Positions 1 through 12,056 of a stretch of 64,000 nt of DNA are shown one piece after another. Below the pieces are notes generated by a model. It searched no databases and was not told where the DNA came from. It saw only the letters and a program-made list of their open reading frames with translations. The position numbers and the translations under genes were made by a program. Within the stretch, counting starts at the first letter, position 1; every line of letters begins with the position of its first letter. The DNA is from Limnohabitans sp. 2KL-51 (GTDB lineage Bacteria; Pseudomonadota; Gammaproteobacteria; Burkholderiales; Burkholderiaceae_C): positions 229,923-293,922 of the forward strand of contig NZ_NESJ01000004.1 of assembly GCF_003063645.1 (NCBI RefSeq), given 5' to 3'.

Positions 1-708
1 GGGGGTGTTGCGCATTGGCGCGAAGCCCGATGGGCAGAGTTGGCTCATGCCATGCGCTGGCCGGCTTTGGCCGCTGTGCTGGTGGGCTTGGGCGTCTTGT
101 TCTTTAGCGCCCGCGGCACTTGGCTGACCGTCATGGGCATGGCCTTGGCCACATGGGTGGTGGCGGGTTTGTTGCACCAAATTGTTAACCGCACGCAAAA
201 ACCTGGCCGCATCCCGCCGTCTTTTTGGGGCATGCACCTGGCGCATCTGGGCATTGCGGTGGTGGTGGTGGGCATCACGTTGGTCAAGGGCTACGAAGTC
301 GAGCGCGATGTGCGCATGGGCGTGGGCGATACCGTTCAAATTGAAAATTACAGTTTTGAGTTGATGGATGTCTCCGAAGTGAATGGCCCCAATTACAAAG
401 CGCTGCGAGGCGAGGTACGGGTCAACAAGGATGAAAAACTGCTCGAGGTGTTGTATCCAGAAAAGCGCCGCTATTTCTCCAGCAACATGCCCATGACCGA
501 GGCGGCCATTGATTCGGGCTTTTTCCGCGACTTGTATGTGTCACTGGGCGAGCCCATTGAAGGCGAGCGCCCACAGTGGAGCGTGCGTGTTTATTACAAG
601 CCGTTTGTGTCCTGGCTTTGGTACGGATCCATCTTGATGGTCTTGGGTGGTTTGTTGGCGGTCAGCGACCGTCGCTACCGCAAGTCTCCGGCGGCTGTTG
701 CCGCCTAA
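1..708 (+). CDS. ccmF: Cytochrome c-type biogenesis protein CcmF, C-terminal part
   Basis: The reading frame is open from base 1, so the gene begins upstream of the window and only its last 235 codons are present. CcmF is the inner-membrane haem lyase that, with CcmH/CcmI, attaches haem to apocytochromes c in the periplasm. The visible part has hydrophobic segments near codons 20-40, 41-62 and 75-95, a periplasmic domain, and a last membrane helix followed by a short basic end (DRRYRKS), the normal CcmF ending. It lies 15 bp before ccmG, so the genes are probably one operon. The internal TTG at base 40 is not the real start. Confidence 0.93.
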   Translation, partial: GGVAHWREARWAELAHAMRWPALAAVLVGLGVLFFSARGTWLTVMGMALATWVVAGLLHQIVNRTQKPGRIPPSFWGMHLAHLGIAVVVVGITLVKGYEVERDVRMGVGDTVQIENYSFELMDVSEVNGPNYKALRGEVRVNKDEKLLEVLYPEKRRYFSSNMPMTEAAIDSGFFRDLYVSLGEPIEGERPQWSVRVYYKPFVSWLWYGSILMVLGGLLAVSDRRYRKSPAAVAA

Positions 709-723
709 GGGGAGAGGCTTGGC

Positions 724-1311
724 ATGAAAAAGTTTTTGATTCCCCTAGGGCTGTTTCTGGTCTTGGTGGGTTTTCTGGCGGTTGGATTGACCCGCAACCC
801 GCAAGAAATCCCTTCGCCCTTGGTGGGCAAGTCAGCGCCTGCATTTGCCTTACCGACTTTGGACCGCAGCGCGCCCCCATTTGGGCCGCAAGACATGCGG
901 GGTCAAATTTGGATGCTCAACGTGTGGGCCACATGGTGTGTGGCCTGCAGGGAGGAACATCCCTTGTTGGTGGCATTCTCAAAAGCCAACCAACTGCCCA
1001 TTGTGGGCTTGAGTTACAAAGAAATTCAAAGCCAGGATATGCCCTCGGGCAGCAAGCTGTCACCCGAAGACAAATTGCAACGCGCTCGTGAGCGCAGCGC
1101 GCAGTGGTTGCAACGCTATGGCAACCCGTATGCCGCCACTGTGTTTGATTTGGATGGTCGTGTGGGCATTGACTACGGCGTATACGGCGTACCAGAAACC
1201 TACGTCATCGATCAAAAAGGCGTGATCCGCTACAAACGCGTGGGGGTCATCACGCAGGAACTGTTGGACGCCCAAATCTTGCCTTTGGTGAAGAAGTTAA
1301 ACGCCTTGTAA
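724..1311 (+). CDS. ccmG: Thiol:disulfide interchange protein CcmG/DsbE
   Basis: This is a 195-residue periplasmic thioredoxin-like protein that reduces apocytochrome c (or CcmH) before haem attachment. An N-terminal signal anchor covers about residues 2-23. The thioredoxin active site reads WATWCVACREEHP, with the redox pair as C-V-A-C. The cis-proline region is GVYGVPETYVID, characteristic of the DsbE family. It sits between ccmF and ccmH in standard ccm order with short spacers. The ATG at 724 follows a GGGGAGAGG ribosome-binding sequence. Confidence 0.95.
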   Translation: MKKFLIPLGLFLVLVGFLAVGLTRNPQEIPSPLVGKSAPAFALPTLDRSAPPFGPQDMRGQIWMLNVWATWCVACREEHPLLVAFSKANQLPIVGLSYKEIQSQDMPSGSKLSPEDKLQRARERSAQWLQRYGNPYAATVFDLDGRVGIDYGVYGVPETYVIDQKGVIRYKRVGVITQELLDAQILPLVKKLNAL

Positions 1312-1329
1312 GGCAGGTTGAAAGAGTCC

Positions 1330-1827
1330 ATGATCACGAATATTCTTGGAATCAAGCGGCTAATGCAGGGGGTTTTGTTCCTGCTTGCCGCAGCAGCAGT
1401 AGCGACTGCCCAAAGCAAAGAGGCTGAACCTTCGGCCAAGGAGCCACTGATCGAGCAGCGTTTGATTCATATCTCTGAAGAGCTGCGCTGTTTGGTTTGC
1501 CAAAATGAATCGCTGGCTTCTTCGCGGGCTGAATTGGCGAACGACTTGCGCGAAGAAGTTCGCCTGCTGATTCGCCAAGACAAAAGTGATGCCGCCATCA
1601 AAGCCTACTTGGTCGAGCGCTATGGCGACTTTGTGCTTTACCGACCCGAAGTCAAACCCTTGACTTGGCTGTTGTGGTTTGGCCCTTTTGCCTTGCTGCT
1701 GTGCGGTTTGGTGGGCATGGCCCTTTATGTGCGTCAGCGCCAGGCGGTTCAGAAGTTGGCAAAACCTTTGAGTGAAAAAGAACGCGACCAAGTTCGTGTC
1801 TTGTTGAAAAACGGAGAGTCGCCATGA
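1330..1827 (+). CDS. ccmH: Cytochrome c maturation protein CcmH (Ccl2)
   Basis: CcmH is a membrane-anchored periplasmic thiol oxidoreductase acting with CcmF and CcmG in haem ligation. The family signature LRCLVCQNESLASS, with its C-x2-C pair, is present, followed by AELANDLR. A signal peptide (VLFLLAAAAVATAQS) precedes the domain and a membrane helix follows (WLLWFGPFALLLCGLVGMAL). I chose the ATG at 1330; a TTG at 1318 and an ATG at 1363 in the same frame are alternatives, the latter directly before the hydrophobic signal core. The stop overlaps the next start in ATGA, indicating translational coupling with ccmI. Confidence 0.93.
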   Translation: MITNILGIKRLMQGVLFLLAAAAVATAQSKEAEPSAKEPLIEQRLIHISEELRCLVCQNESLASSRAELANDLREEVRLLIRQDKSDAAIKAYLVERYGDFVLYRPEVKPLTWLLWFGPFALLLCGLVGMALYVRQRQAVQKLAKPLSEKERDQVRVLLKNGESP

Positions 1828-3155
1828 CTGAACTGCTGATGTTTCTGGCCGTCACGCTGGGCATGGCGCTGTGTGTGGCGGGTGTGGTGGTGTGGGTCTT
1901 GCTGCGTCAGGGCCCAGTGGTCACTTCGGCAAGCCAGTCGCAAGCCAACGTCAAGGTTTATCGAGAGCAAATTTTGGACCTGGACCGTGAACACGCCAAC
2001 GGCCACCTCAGTGATGCCGAGTGGCAACAGTCACGCGATGAACTGAGTGTGCGCTTGCTGCAAGACACGGCGGTTGAAGACGAGCCACAGCTCATCACCC
2101 AAGCGCAATCATGGCGCACAGCGGTGGTGATCGCTTTGGTCTTTCCCATTTCGGCTTTGGGCTTGTACATCTGGCTGGGTGCTCCTGAAGCTATAAGTCC
2201 GATGCCACCCGCATCAGCGTTGGCCGAAGCAGCGACTGAGCAGGCAGCGGCCCCAAATCTCGACCAAATCGTAGAGAATTTGGCGAGCAAATTGCAGGCC
2301 GATCCGAACAACCTCGAAGGCTGGGTCTTGCTGGGGCGGACTCACCGCAGCATAGGCAACCTGGATGCGGCTTTGTCAGCCTTTGACCGTGCGTTGAAGC
2401 TCAATGCAGACGACGAGCTGATTTTGGCGCGGGCCGAGGTGTTGGCGGCCAAGAACCAAGGCCGATTTGATGGAGAACCTTGGCGCGTGATTCGCGAAGT
2501 CTTGCAGCGCGATCCCCAAAACTATGCCGCATTGTTGTTGGCTGGCAGCGCTTCTTATGCAAACAACCGCTACGCCGATGCCCTTGAATTTTGGCAACGC
2601 GCTCGGCTTCGGCTGTCAGCAGATCACCCCGATGTCCCGAACTTGATCGAAGCCATGTCGACCGTTCAAGCCAAACTGAAAAACCCAGCCAGCCCATCGT
2701 CTACCCCGGCTGCTCAGAGCGCGCAAGGAGCGGTGCCTGCGCAAGGCAGCGCTGCTTCAGGAGCGGCGCCAGCAGCTGCCGTAGCCTCTGCTGCAGGGGG
2801 CGCTGCATCGGCGCTGAATGTCTCAGGGCAAGTGCGTCTGTCAGCGGCATTAAAAAGCCAAACCAGCCCTACGGATGTGGTGTTTGTCTATGCCGTGCCC
2901 GCCAATGGCGAGCGGATGCCACTGGCGTTGTTGAAGACCACCGTGGCCCAATTACCGTTGAGCTTCACCCTCGACGACAGCAGTGCCATGCTGCCCGATC
3001 GCAAGCTCTCAGGTGCCAGTCAGGTGCTTGTGAAAGCCCGGATTTCGAAGTCGGGCAATGCGATCCCGCAGTCGGGTGATTGGGAGGGCAGCTTGGGTCC
3101 TGTCAAAGTGGGCGCAACCGGCTTGGATCTGGAAATCAAAACCCAACGGCCCTGA
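1824..3155 (+). CDS. ccmI: Cytochrome c biogenesis protein CcmI (TPR)
   Basis: The product has 443 residues and is the apocytochrome-binding member of the haem lyase complex. It begins with a membrane helix, then a region with the family pattern VYREQILDLDREHANGHLS, a second helix near residues 90-110, and TPR repeats (NNLEGWVLLGRTHRSIGNLDAAL and following). An Ala/Pro/Ser-rich linker near residues 290-325 leads to a C-terminal beta domain of the CcmI/CycH type. It closes the ccmFGHI run and overlaps ccmH by four bases. Confidence 0.92.
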   Translation: MTELLMFLAVTLGMALCVAGVVVWVLLRQGPVVTSASQSQANVKVYREQILDLDREHANGHLSDAEWQQSRDELSVRLLQDTAVEDEPQLITQAQSWRTAVVIALVFPISALGLYIWLGAPEAISPMPPASALAEAATEQAAAPNLDQIVENLASKLQADPNNLEGWVLLGRTHRSIGNLDAALSAFDRALKLNADDELILARAEVLAAKNQGRFDGEPWRVIREVLQRDPQNYAALLLAGSASYANNRYADALEFWQRARLRLSADHPDVPNLIEAMSTVQAKLKNPASPSSTPAAQSAQGAVPAQGSAASGAAPAAAVASAAGGAASALNVSGQVRLSAALKSQTSPTDVVFVYAVPANGERMPLALLKTTVAQLPLSFTLDDSSAMLPDRKLSGASQVLVKARISKSGNAIPQSGDWEGSLGPVKVGATGLDLEIKTQRP

Positions 3156-3171
3156 GACACCCAGAGCTCAA

Positions 3172-4293
3172 TTAAGCGGTGCGGCGCATCTGGCGGGAAT
3201 GCTGGTGCACCGCCTCGACCAAGGCCGTCACATGCTCGGGCGGGGTGTATTGGCTGATGCCGTGGCCCAGGTTGAAGATGTGCGTGGGGCCTGTGGAACT
3301 GCGGCCGGTGTGCGGGGTGCCAAAGCTGTCCAGCACGCGGTGCACCTCGGTGGCGATTTGCGCAGGCGGCGCAAACAGGATGTTCGGGTCGATGTTGCCT
3401 TGCAGCGCTTTGCCGGGGCCGCCCACTTCACCTCCCACCAGGGCGCGTGCGCGGCCCAGGTTCATGGTCCAGTCCAGACCCAGCACGTCGCAGTTCAGGC
3501 CCGCCATCTCGGGCAGCCACAGGCCGCCGCCTTTGGTGAAGACGATGCTGGGGATGCGCTGGCCGTTGTGCTCGGTTTTGAGTTGGGCAAGCACGCGAGC
3601 GGTGTAGGCCAGGCTGAACTGCTGGAAAGCCCCGTCGGCCAGCACACCGCCCCAGCTGTCAAACACCATGACGGCTTGCGCACCGGCTTCGATTTGCGTG
3701 TTCAGGTACAGGGCCACGGCGTCGGCGTTGATGGCCAAAATGCGGTGCATCAGGTCTGGGCGGCTGTACATCAGGGTTTTGACGTGACGGTAATCGTCAG
3801 ACCCCGCGCCCTCGACCATGTAGCACGCCAGCGTCCAGGGGCTTCCGGAAAAGCCGATGAGGGGCACGCGGCCGTTCAGTGCCTTGCGAATGGACGTCAC
3901 CGCATCGAAGACGTAGCGCAGCTTGTTCATGTCGGGCACGGCCAGCTCGGCCACGGCGGCTTCGTCGCGCACGTTTTTGGCAAAGCGGGGGCCTTCACCC
4001 AAAGCGAAGCTCAGGCCCAGGCCCATGGCGTCGGGCACGGTGAGGATGTCGCTGAACAGGATGGACGCGTCCAGTGCATAACGTTCCAGCGGCTGCAGAG
4101 TGACTTCGGTGGCGTAGTCGACGTTGGTGGCCAGGCCCATGAAGCTGCCGGCTTTGGCGCGGGTGTCGCGGTACTCGGGCAGGTAGCGCCCGGCTTGGCG
4201 CATGAGCCAGACGGGGGTGTGGTCAGTGGCTTGGCGCAGGCAGGCGCGCAAGAAGCTGTCGTTTTGGAGGGGGGCGAAAGATGAATGACTCAT
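3172..4293 (-). CDS. hemE: Uroporphyrinogen decarboxylase
   Basis: HemE converts uroporphyrinogen III to coproporphyrinogen III in cytosolic haem synthesis. The 373-residue product carries the family hallmarks [11 protein letters not shown] (substrate-binding arginines near the N-terminus), [25 protein letters not shown], and [15 protein letters not shown] near the C-terminus. The start is the ATG at 4293 ([12 protein letters not shown]); the frame stays open upstream but that extension has no family similarity. The gene converges on ccmI, so haem supply and cytochrome c maturation genes adjoin. No cofactor motif is expected because the enzyme is cofactor-free. Confidence 0.96.
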   Translation of the reverse strand: MSHSSFAPLQNDSFLRACLRQATDHTPVWLMRQAGRYLPEYRDTRAKAGSFMGLATNVDYATEVTLQPLERYALDASILFSDILTVPDAMGLGLSFALGEGPRFAKNVRDEAAVAELAVPDMNKLRYVFDAVTSIRKALNGRVPLIGFSGSPWTLACYMVEGAGSDDYRHVKTLMYSRPDLMHRILAINADAVALYLNTQIEAGAQAVMVFDSWGGVLADGAFQQFSLAYTARVLAQLKTEHNGQRIPSIVFTKGGGLWLPEMAGLNCDVLGLDWTMNLGRARALVGGEVGGPGKALQGNIDPNILFAPPAQIATEVHRVLDSFGTPHTGRSSTGPTHIFNLGHGISQYTPPEHVTALVEAVHQHSRQMRRTA

Positions 4294-4550
4294 GTCCAGA
4301 TTGTCGCAGGCTCCAAGCCATGGATCGATGATCCGCTGCCCTTTGTAGATGAGGTTCACGGTCACATTTTTCTTCTTATGTCGCTGATGCTGGCGCATGA
4401 GTTTGATGCCTGCGCCATTAAGGGTAGGCTCCATCGCAGGGGAGCTGCGAGAATGTCGTCCATGCCTTCGGTCTGGGTGCTCAAGCCGGTTGACCCTTGT
4501 GATCCAGATCTTGACTTCGTGTGCCGTTCGTGTGCACTTCATGTTCAAAA

Positions 4551-5588
4551 ATGCCTTCAATGCAGCAAATTTCAGAAGAAAAAGACAGCAGCCACCCGCC
4601 ACCAAGCCCGTGGCGTTTAAGTGTCGCTCCCATGATGGACTGGACCGATCGGCATTGCCGTTTTTTCCACCGCCTGTTGACCCGCCACACCTTGCTCTAC
4701 TCCGAAATGGTGACCACAGGCGCTTTGCGACACGGTAGCGTGCAGCGGCATTTGCGCTTCAATGCCGAAGAGCACCCTGTGGCTTTGCAATTGGGCGGCA
4801 GCGAAGCGGCCGATCTGGCCTATGCCGCCAAGCTGGGCCAGGAGTGGGGTTACGACGAAATCAACCTGAACTGCGGCTGCCCCAGTGACCGGGTGCAGCG
4901 CGGCGCATTTGGCGCCTGCCTGATGAACGAGCCGCGCACCGTGGCCGACGGCGTGAAAGCTATGCTTGATGTGGTGGATGTGCCGGTGACGGTCAAGCAC
5001 CGCATTGGCCTGGACCGCATCGAGAGCTACGACTTTGTGCGCGACTTTGTGGGCACAGTGAGCGAGGCCGGCAGCCGGGTTTTCATCGTGCACGCCCGCA
5101 ATGCCTGGCTCGATGGCCTGAGTCCTAAGGAAAATCGCGAGATCCCGCCGCTGCGCTATGAATTGGCCTACCAGCTCAAACAAGATTTTCCGGGACTGGT
5201 GATTGCCGTGAACGGCGGCATCAAGACCAACGAAGACATCGCCAGCCATTTGCAGCATGCCGACGGTGTGATGGTCGGGCGCGAGGCCTATTACAACCCA
5301 TGGCTATTGGGCAGCTGGGACGTCACTTTTTTTGGCGACGCCCACGAGGTGCCCAGCCGCGAAGCGGTGGAAGAGGCCATGGTGGCCTACATGGAGCGAG
5401 CCTTTGCCGAAGACGGCTGCCCTTGGTATGCAATTGCGCGGCACATGCTGGGCCTGTACCACGGGCAACGCGGTGGTCGCTTGTGGCGGCAAGTGTGGAG
5501 CGACCACAAACTCAAGCCCTTGCCGCCGCGTGAGGTCTGGCAGCTGGCCCGCGCTGCGTTGGCGCGGGGGGCGGTGGTCACCGACTGA
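4551..5588 (+). CDS. dusA: tRNA-dihydrouridine(20/20a) synthase DusA
   Basis: DusA is a flavin enzyme that reduces uridine 20/20a in the tRNA D-loop. The sequence has the DusA opening [21 protein letters not shown], the active-site stretch [22 protein letters not shown] with the catalytic cysteine, [25 protein letters not shown], and the flavin phosphate-binding part NGGI followed by [14 protein letters not shown]. The length (345 residues from the ATG at 4551) is normal. ATG 4560 and GTG 4521 are alternative starts in the same frame. It diverges from hemE and faces the reverse-strand regulator that follows. Confidence 0.95.
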   Translation: MPSMQQISEEKDSSHPPPSPWRLSVAPMMDWTDRHCRFFHRLLTRHTLLYSEMVTTGALRHGSVQRHLRFNAEEHPVALQLGGSEAADLAYAAKLGQEWGYDEINLNCGCPSDRVQRGAFGACLMNEPRTVADGVKAMLDVVDVPVTVKHRIGLDRIESYDFVRDFVGTVSEAGSRVFIVHARNAWLDGLSPKENREIPPLRYELAYQLKQDFPGLVIAVNGGIKTNEDIASHLQHADGVMVGREAYYNPWLLGSWDVTFFGDAHEVPSREAVEEAMVAYMERAFAEDGCPWYAIARHMLGLYHGQRGGRLWRQVWSDHKLKPLPPREVWQLARAALARGAVVTD

Positions 5589-5589
5589 T

Positions 5590-6225
5590 TTATTGGGCGG
5601 CCTGCAGGCCGTTCGTGAAGTGCGCCGACATGCGCTCGGCCGCTTGCTCGGGCTGGCGCTGGGTCAGGGCCTGCACGATGGCGCGGTGCTCGGCCAGAGA
5701 TTGTTCAATCCGGCCTTCCTTGAACAGGGAGCTGTGGCGGTTGAGCTTCATCACCTTGCGCAGGTCGGCCACCATCTGGTCGCGCCAGCGGTTGTCGGCC
5801 AACTCCAGCAGCAACATGTGAAAAGCTTCGTTGATCTCGAAGAATCGGTCGCGGTCGCCCACGGCCTCTTCCAAGTTCTGGTGCAAGGCTTCAATTTGCG
5901 CCATTTGTTCGACGCTGGCGTTTTGTGCCACCACGCGGGCCGCGTCCGATTCCATCAGGGCCAGCAGGTGGTAGACATCGCGCAGGTCTTTGTCACTGAC
6001 CTCGGTGACATAAGCGCCTCGGCGCACCTTCATGGTCACCAAACCCTCAGCGGCCAGCACCTTCAAGGCCTCGCGCAAGGGGGTGCGGCTTATGCCCAGC
6101 GCTTCGGCGATGCGCAACTCGTCGATCCAGCTACCGGGCTCCAGTTCGCGCGCAAAAATACGCTGCCGCATTAGTTCGGCAACTTCTTCGTACAGGGCGC
6201 GAGGGGCAAGGGACAGGGCGGACAT
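5590..6225 (-). CDS. GntR/FadR-family transcriptional regulator
   Basis: The 211-residue protein has an N-terminal winged helix-turn-helix of the GntR type (LRIAEALGISRTPLREALKVLAAEGLV) and an all-helical FCD effector domain (about residues 80-205) of the FadR/VanR subgroup, which usually binds small organic acids through a metal. It is transcribed away from the methylmalonyl-CoA mutase gene, with about 180 bp between the starts. A role as regulator of the mutase/propionyl-CoA carboxylase block is an inference from position. It ends one base beyond the dusA stop, tail to tail. Confidence 0.9.
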   Translation of the reverse strand: MSALSLAPRALYEEVAELMRQRIFARELEPGSWIDELRIAEALGISRTPLREALKVLAAEGLVTMKVRRGAYVTEVSDKDLRDVYHLLALMESDAARVVAQNASVEQMAQIEALHQNLEEAVGDRDRFFEINEAFHMLLLELADNRWRDQMVADLRKVMKLNRHSSLFKEGRIEQSLAEHRAIVQALTQRQPEQAAERMSAHFTNGLQAAQ

Positions 6226-6262
6226 GAGGCGTGGCGTGCCGGGGAAACCGGTTTTTGAGGCG

Positions 6263-6289
6263 TTGACAGAAAATTTTTCAGATGCTGAA
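6263..6289 (+). promoter_or_regulatory. Candidate promoter and operator for the mutase gene
   Basis: A perfect -35 hexamer TTGACA lies at 6263-6268, followed by an inverted repeat TTCAG-ATG-CTGAA at 6277-6289. The -10 match at the proper distance is weak (TGAATT), and a better TAAAAT lies further on near 6302. The repeat is a plausible binding site for the divergent GntR protein. The position is certain; the function is inferred. Confidence 0.4.
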
Positions 6290-6409
6290 TTGTAAGCCGG
6301 TTAAAATATTCTGCATCAATAATTATGAATCACGGTACTTGTCAGCCGGTAGGCAGCCCCAGGCTGCCAAAATCCGGCTCAGCCATTTTTGTCCCGAAAG
6401 CACAGCGCC

Positions 6410-8587
<2,178 letters not shown>

Positions 8588-8598
8588 AGATGCTTGTG

Positions 8599-8614
8599 AT
8601 ACAGTAATACAGTA
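8599..8614 (+). promoter_or_regulatory. Tandem 8-bp operator-like repeat before the TA pair
   Basis: ATACAGTA occurs twice back to back (8599-8606 and 8607-8614), 27 bases before the antitoxin start and just after the mutase stop. Ribbon-helix-helix antitoxins commonly bind short tandem or inverted repeats in their own promoter, so autoregulation of the downstream pair is a reasonable inference. Confidence 0.45.
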
Positions 8615-8640
8615 TTGCGAACATCATCAAGGAGTCTGCC

Positions 8641-8973
8641 ATGGCTGTTTCCGTTCGATTGGAGCCTTTGCTCGAAAAAGAGCTGGAGCTGACCGCCAAA
8701 CGAATGGGCGTGACCAAGTCACAGTTCATCGTTTCGGCGCTGGAGAGGGCATTGGGGCGCAAGAATCCCTATGACCTGCTGCTCAAGGTGCAGGCTGAGG
8801 TGCGAGAGTCTTTGCCAGAAGGCCATGAATCCCTTTCGCCAACCAAGGTGGCCATTCGGTCCAAACTCAAAACCAAACGGGATGCCCATCAAGCCGATTG
8901 GCTGGCTTTTCAAGAGGCCAAAAAGCAGGGCAAAGTGTGGTCAGGCTCAGACCAGGAAACGGACACGCCGTGA
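8641..8973 (+). CDS. Ribbon-helix-helix antitoxin (VapB/CopG-like)
   Basis: This 110-residue protein begins with a short strand (VSVRLEP) followed by two helices (LLEKELELTAKRMGVTKSQFIVSALERAL), the ribbon-helix-helix DNA-binding fold of CopG/VapB-type antitoxins. The C-terminal half is charged and would wrap the toxin. The start has a good AAGGAG site. Its stop overlaps the PIN toxin start (GTGA at 8970-8973), the normal antitoxin-toxin arrangement. The pair sits inside the mutase/meaB gene run, which is unusual. Confidence 0.8.
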   Translation: MAVSVRLEPLLEKELELTAKRMGVTKSQFIVSALERALGRKNPYDLLLKVQAEVRESLPEGHESLSPTKVAIRSKLKTKRDAHQADWLAFQEAKKQGKVWSGSDQETDTP

Positions 8974-9377
8974 AGGTGGCCTTGATCGACACCGGGCCCA
9001 TGGTGGCGCTGTTTGACGCCAGTGATGTGGCGCATCGGCACTACACCCGTTTGTTGGCCGAAAACTGGCGGTTGACGACCACTTGGCCTTGTGTGGTGGA
9101 GGTGTGCCATTTTCTGGGTGCCAATGCCGTCCAGCGATTTCTGCGATGGGTGTCCGAAGGTGGTGTCATCGTGTTCCCGTTTGACGTGTCGAACCTCCCC
9201 GACTTGGCGGAGCTGATGGCGCGTTATACCGCTGAGCCTCGGACAGAAATGGACTTGGCGGATGCCTCTTTGGTTTGGTTGGCGCAAGACACGAACACCA
9301 TCAACGTGATGACCATGGATGTGCGCGACTTCTCGCGGTATCGCCTGCCCGATGGGCGCAGATTCGAGATCTTATGA
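8970..9377 (+). CDS. PIN-domain toxin ribonuclease (VapC-like)
   Basis: The 135-residue product has the PIN-fold acidic residues: an N-terminal Asp in [13 protein letters not shown], a Glu in VVEVCHFL, and an Asp in [11 protein letters not shown], which together bind the metal that cleaves RNA. The GTG start at 8970 overlaps the antitoxin stop; the longer open frame upstream is the antitoxin region read in another frame. Its own stop overlaps the meaB start (ATGA at 9374-9377), so translation of meaB may be coupled to the toxin. The RNA target cannot be told from sequence. Confidence 0.85.
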   Translation: MKVALIDTGPMVALFDASDVAHRHYTRLLAENWRLTTTWPCVVEVCHFLGANAVQRFLRWVSEGGVIVFPFDVSNLPDLAELMARYTAEPRTEMDLADASLVWLAQDTNTINVMTMDVRDFSRYRLPDGRRFEIL

Positions 9378-10423
9378 GCATGCCAAGCACTGACCAGCTT
9401 TTGCAGGGCATGCGCCATGGCACTGCCTCCCTGCAGCGCCGTGCCATGGCCAAAGCGATCACTCTGCTGGAATCCACGCGTGCGGACCACCGTGCCCTGG
9501 CCGATGAGCTGCTCACGGCCATGCTGCCGCACACGGGCAATTCGTTCCGGCTGGGCATCAGCGGCGTGCCGGGGGTGGGCAAGTCCACTTTCATCGAGGC
9601 GCTGGGCCTGTACCTGATTGCGCAAGGCCACCGCGTGGCGGTTTTGACCATCGATCCGTCTTCCACCGTGTCGGGCGGCTCCATCTTGGGGGACAAGACC
9701 CGCATGGAGTTGCTCAGCGTGCACGAGCGCGCCTACATCCGCCCCAGCCCCAGCAGCGGCACCTTGGGTGGTGTGGCCGAAAAAACCCGCGAGTCCATGT
9801 TGGTCTGCGAAGCGGCGGGCTACGACGTGGTGATTGTCGAGACGGTGGGCGTGGGCCAGTCCGAAACGGCGGTGGCCAACATGACCGACATGTTTGTGCT
9901 GATGCAGCTGCCCAACGCGGGCGACGATTTGCAAGCCATCAAAAAAGGCGTGATGGAAATCGCCGATTTGGTGGTCATCAACAAGGCCGACATCGATGCC
10001 ATCGCTGCCACCCGCGCCGAGTTGCAGATCACCAGTGCCTTGCAGCTTTTGGGCATGCACGGCGGCTCGGGTCATGCGCACGCCGACACCACGCAGTGGC
10101 ACCCCAAGGTGGTGCAGCTGAGCGCTTTGCTGGGCCAGGGCGTGGACAGTTTTTGGGCCGCAGTCAGCGAGTTCCGAAGTCTGCAAACGGCCAATGGCCG
10201 CTTGGCCGAGCGACGCCAGTATCAAGCCCTGTCGTGGATGTGGGAACGCATCGACGCTGGGCTCAAACACAATTTTCGGGCGCAGTCGCGTGTGCAAACA
10301 CTGCTGCCCCAACTGAGCCAACAAGTCGCTTCTGGCCAGTTGGTCGCCTCGACAGCAGCGCGCCAGTTGCTGGCCGCGCAATCGCATTCCCAACCCGTTC
10401 GCGCTGATGAGCGCCCTACCTGA
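9374..10423 (+). CDS. meaB: Methylmalonyl-CoA mutase-associated GTPase MeaB
   Basis: MeaB is a G3E-type P-loop GTPase chaperone that protects methylmalonyl-CoA mutase and gates adenosylcobalamin loading. The 349-residue sequence has the Walker A loop [24 protein letters not shown], the Walker B/switch region [14 protein letters not shown], and the base-recognition motif NKAD. It is read from the ATG at 9374, overlapping the vapC-like stop by four bases, and belongs functionally with the mutase at 6410. Only 19 bases separate it from pccB. Confidence 0.95.
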   Translation: MSMPSTDQLLQGMRHGTASLQRRAMAKAITLLESTRADHRALADELLTAMLPHTGNSFRLGISGVPGVGKSTFIEALGLYLIAQGHRVAVLTIDPSSTVSGGSILGDKTRMELLSVHERAYIRPSPSSGTLGGVAEKTRESMLVCEAAGYDVVIVETVGVGQSETAVANMTDMFVLMQLPNAGDDLQAIKKGVMEIADLVVINKADIDAIAATRAELQITSALQLLGMHGGSGHAHADTTQWHPKVVQLSALLGQGVDSFWAAVSEFRSLQTANGRLAERRQYQALSWMWERIDAGLKHNFRAQSRVQTLLPQLSQQVASGQLVASTAARQLLAAQSHSQPVRADERPT

Positions 10424-10442
10424 TTTTTGAGAGAGAGCAAGC

Positions 10443-11975
10443 ATGCAAGACATCATTGAACAACTGGAAAAAAAGCGCGCTGCGGCCCGCTTGGGTGGCG
10501 GGCAAAAGCGCATTGACGCGCAACACGCCAAAGGCAAGCTCACAGCCCGTGAGCGCATTGAGGTTTTGCTGGACGAAGGCACCTTCGAAGAGTGGGACAT
10601 GTTCGTTGAGCACCGCTGCACCGACTTCGGCATGGAAAACAACAAAATCCCCGGCGACGGCGTGGTCACCGGCTACGGCATGATCAACGGCCGTTTGGTG
10701 TTTGTGTACAGCCAAGACTTCACCGTGTATGGCGGTGCCTTGTCTGAAACGCACGCCGAGAAGATCTGCAAAGTCATGGACCAGGCCATGAAGGTCGGTG
10801 CGCCGGTGATTGGCCTGAACGATTCGGGCGGTGCCCGCATTCAAGAAGGTGTGGCGTCCTTGGGTGGTTATGCCGATGTGTTCCAGCGCAACGTGATGGC
10901 CTCGGGCGTGGTGCCCCAGATCAGCATGATCATGGGCCCATCGGCCGGTGGTGCGGTGTACTCGCCAGCCTTGACCGACTTCATCTTCATGGTCAAGGAT
11001 ACGTCGTACATGTTTGTGACGGGCCCTGAAGTGGTCAAGACCGTGACCCACGAAGAAGTCACGGCCGAAGAATTGGGCGGTGCATTGACCCACACCACCA
11101 AGAGCGGCGTGGCCGACATGGCGTTTGAAAACGATGTGGAAGCGCTGCTCATGGTGCGCCGCCTGTACAACTACTTGCCGCTGAACAACCGCGAAAAAGC
11201 ACCCGTTCGCAAGAGCGGCGACACCATCGACCGAGTTGACATGAGCCTGGACACCTTGGTGCCCGAGAACCCCAACAAAGCCTATGACATGAAGGAGCTC
11301 ATCCTCAAAACCGTGGATGACGGCGACTTCTTTGAACTGCAGCCCGATTACGCCAAGAACATCCTGATCGGCTTTGCCCGTATCGATGGCCAAACCGTGG
11401 GCATTGTGGCCAACCAGCCTTTGGTGTTGGCCGGTTGCCTGGACATCAAAAGCTCCATCAAAGCGGCGCGCTTTGTGCGTTTTTGCGATGCGTTCAACAT
11501 CCCCGTTATCACCTTTGTGGACGTGCCCGGCTTCATGCCTGGTACCAGCCAAGAATACGGTGGCATCATCAAGCATGGTGCCAAATTGCTCTATGCGTAT
11601 GCCGAGTGCACCGTGCCCAAAATCACCGTCATTACCCGCAAGGCTTACGGCGGCGCATACGACGTGATGGCCTCCAAGCACCTGCGCGGCGACGTGAACT
11701 TTGCCTGGCCCAATGCCGAGATTGCAGTGATGGGTGCCAAAGACGCTGTGGAAATCATCTTCCGCGAAGACAAAGGCGACCCCGAAAAACTGGCCGCCAA
11801 AGAAGCCGAATACAAAGCCCGCTTTGCCAACCCGTTTGTGGCGGCGAACCGGGGTTACATCGACGACGTCATCATGCCGCACAACACCCGCAAACGCATT
11901 GCCCGATCGCTGGTCATGCTCAAAGACAAGAAGATTGAAAACCCATGGCGCAAGCACGGGAACATTCCGCTTTGA
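10443..11975 (+). CDS. pccB: Propionyl-CoA carboxylase beta chain (carboxyltransferase)
   Basis: This 510-residue subunit transfers the carboxyl group from carboxybiotin to propionyl-CoA, giving (S)-methylmalonyl-CoA. The crotonase-like carboxyltransferase fold is seen in both halves: [45 protein letters not shown] and [11 protein letters not shown] in the N half, and [30 protein letters not shown] and [12 protein letters not shown] in the C half. It starts at an ATG after a GAGAGAGCAAG leader and precedes the alpha subunit by about 80 bases that carry a palindromic repeat. Confidence 0.96.
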   Translation: MQDIIEQLEKKRAAARLGGGQKRIDAQHAKGKLTARERIEVLLDEGTFEEWDMFVEHRCTDFGMENNKIPGDGVVTGYGMINGRLVFVYSQDFTVYGGALSETHAEKICKVMDQAMKVGAPVIGLNDSGGARIQEGVASLGGYADVFQRNVMASGVVPQISMIMGPSAGGAVYSPALTDFIFMVKDTSYMFVTGPEVVKTVTHEEVTAEELGGALTHTTKSGVADMAFENDVEALLMVRRLYNYLPLNNREKAPVRKSGDTIDRVDMSLDTLVPENPNKAYDMKELILKTVDDGDFFELQPDYAKNILIGFARIDGQTVGIVANQPLVLAGCLDIKSSIKAARFVRFCDAFNIPVITFVDVPGFMPGTSQEYGGIIKHGAKLLYAYAECTVPKITVITRKAYGGAYDVMASKHLRGDVNFAWPNAEIAVMGAKDAVEIIFREDKGDPEKLAAKEAEYKARFANPFVAANRGYIDDVIMPHNTRKRIARSLVMLKDKKIENPWRKHGNIPL

Positions 11976-11981
11976 TCGGCA

Positions 11982-12042
11982 CCCCGTCATGACGGACTTG
12001 ATCCGCCATCCATGGATCCCGGGTCAAGCCCGGGAAGACAGA
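11982..12042 (+). repeat. Palindromic intergenic repeat between pccB and pccA
   Basis: The gap between the two carboxylase genes contains CCCGGG-TCAAG-CCCGGG (12018-12034) within a longer stretch beginning near CCCCGTCATGACGG. Sequences of the type ATGGATCCCGGGTCAAG are familiar dispersed repeats in proteobacterial intergenic regions. It can form a stable hairpin in the mRNA and could set the relative amounts of the two subunits. Its copy number elsewhere in the genome is unknown here. Confidence 0.6.
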
Positions 12043-12056
12043 TAAAAGGATTCCCT

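Noticed and set aside
3058..4284. 408-codon forward frame opposite hemE
   Set aside because: It is antisense to a clear uroporphyrinogen decarboxylase; its composition (His/Gly/Gln-rich) is what the opposite strand of a GC-rich gene gives.
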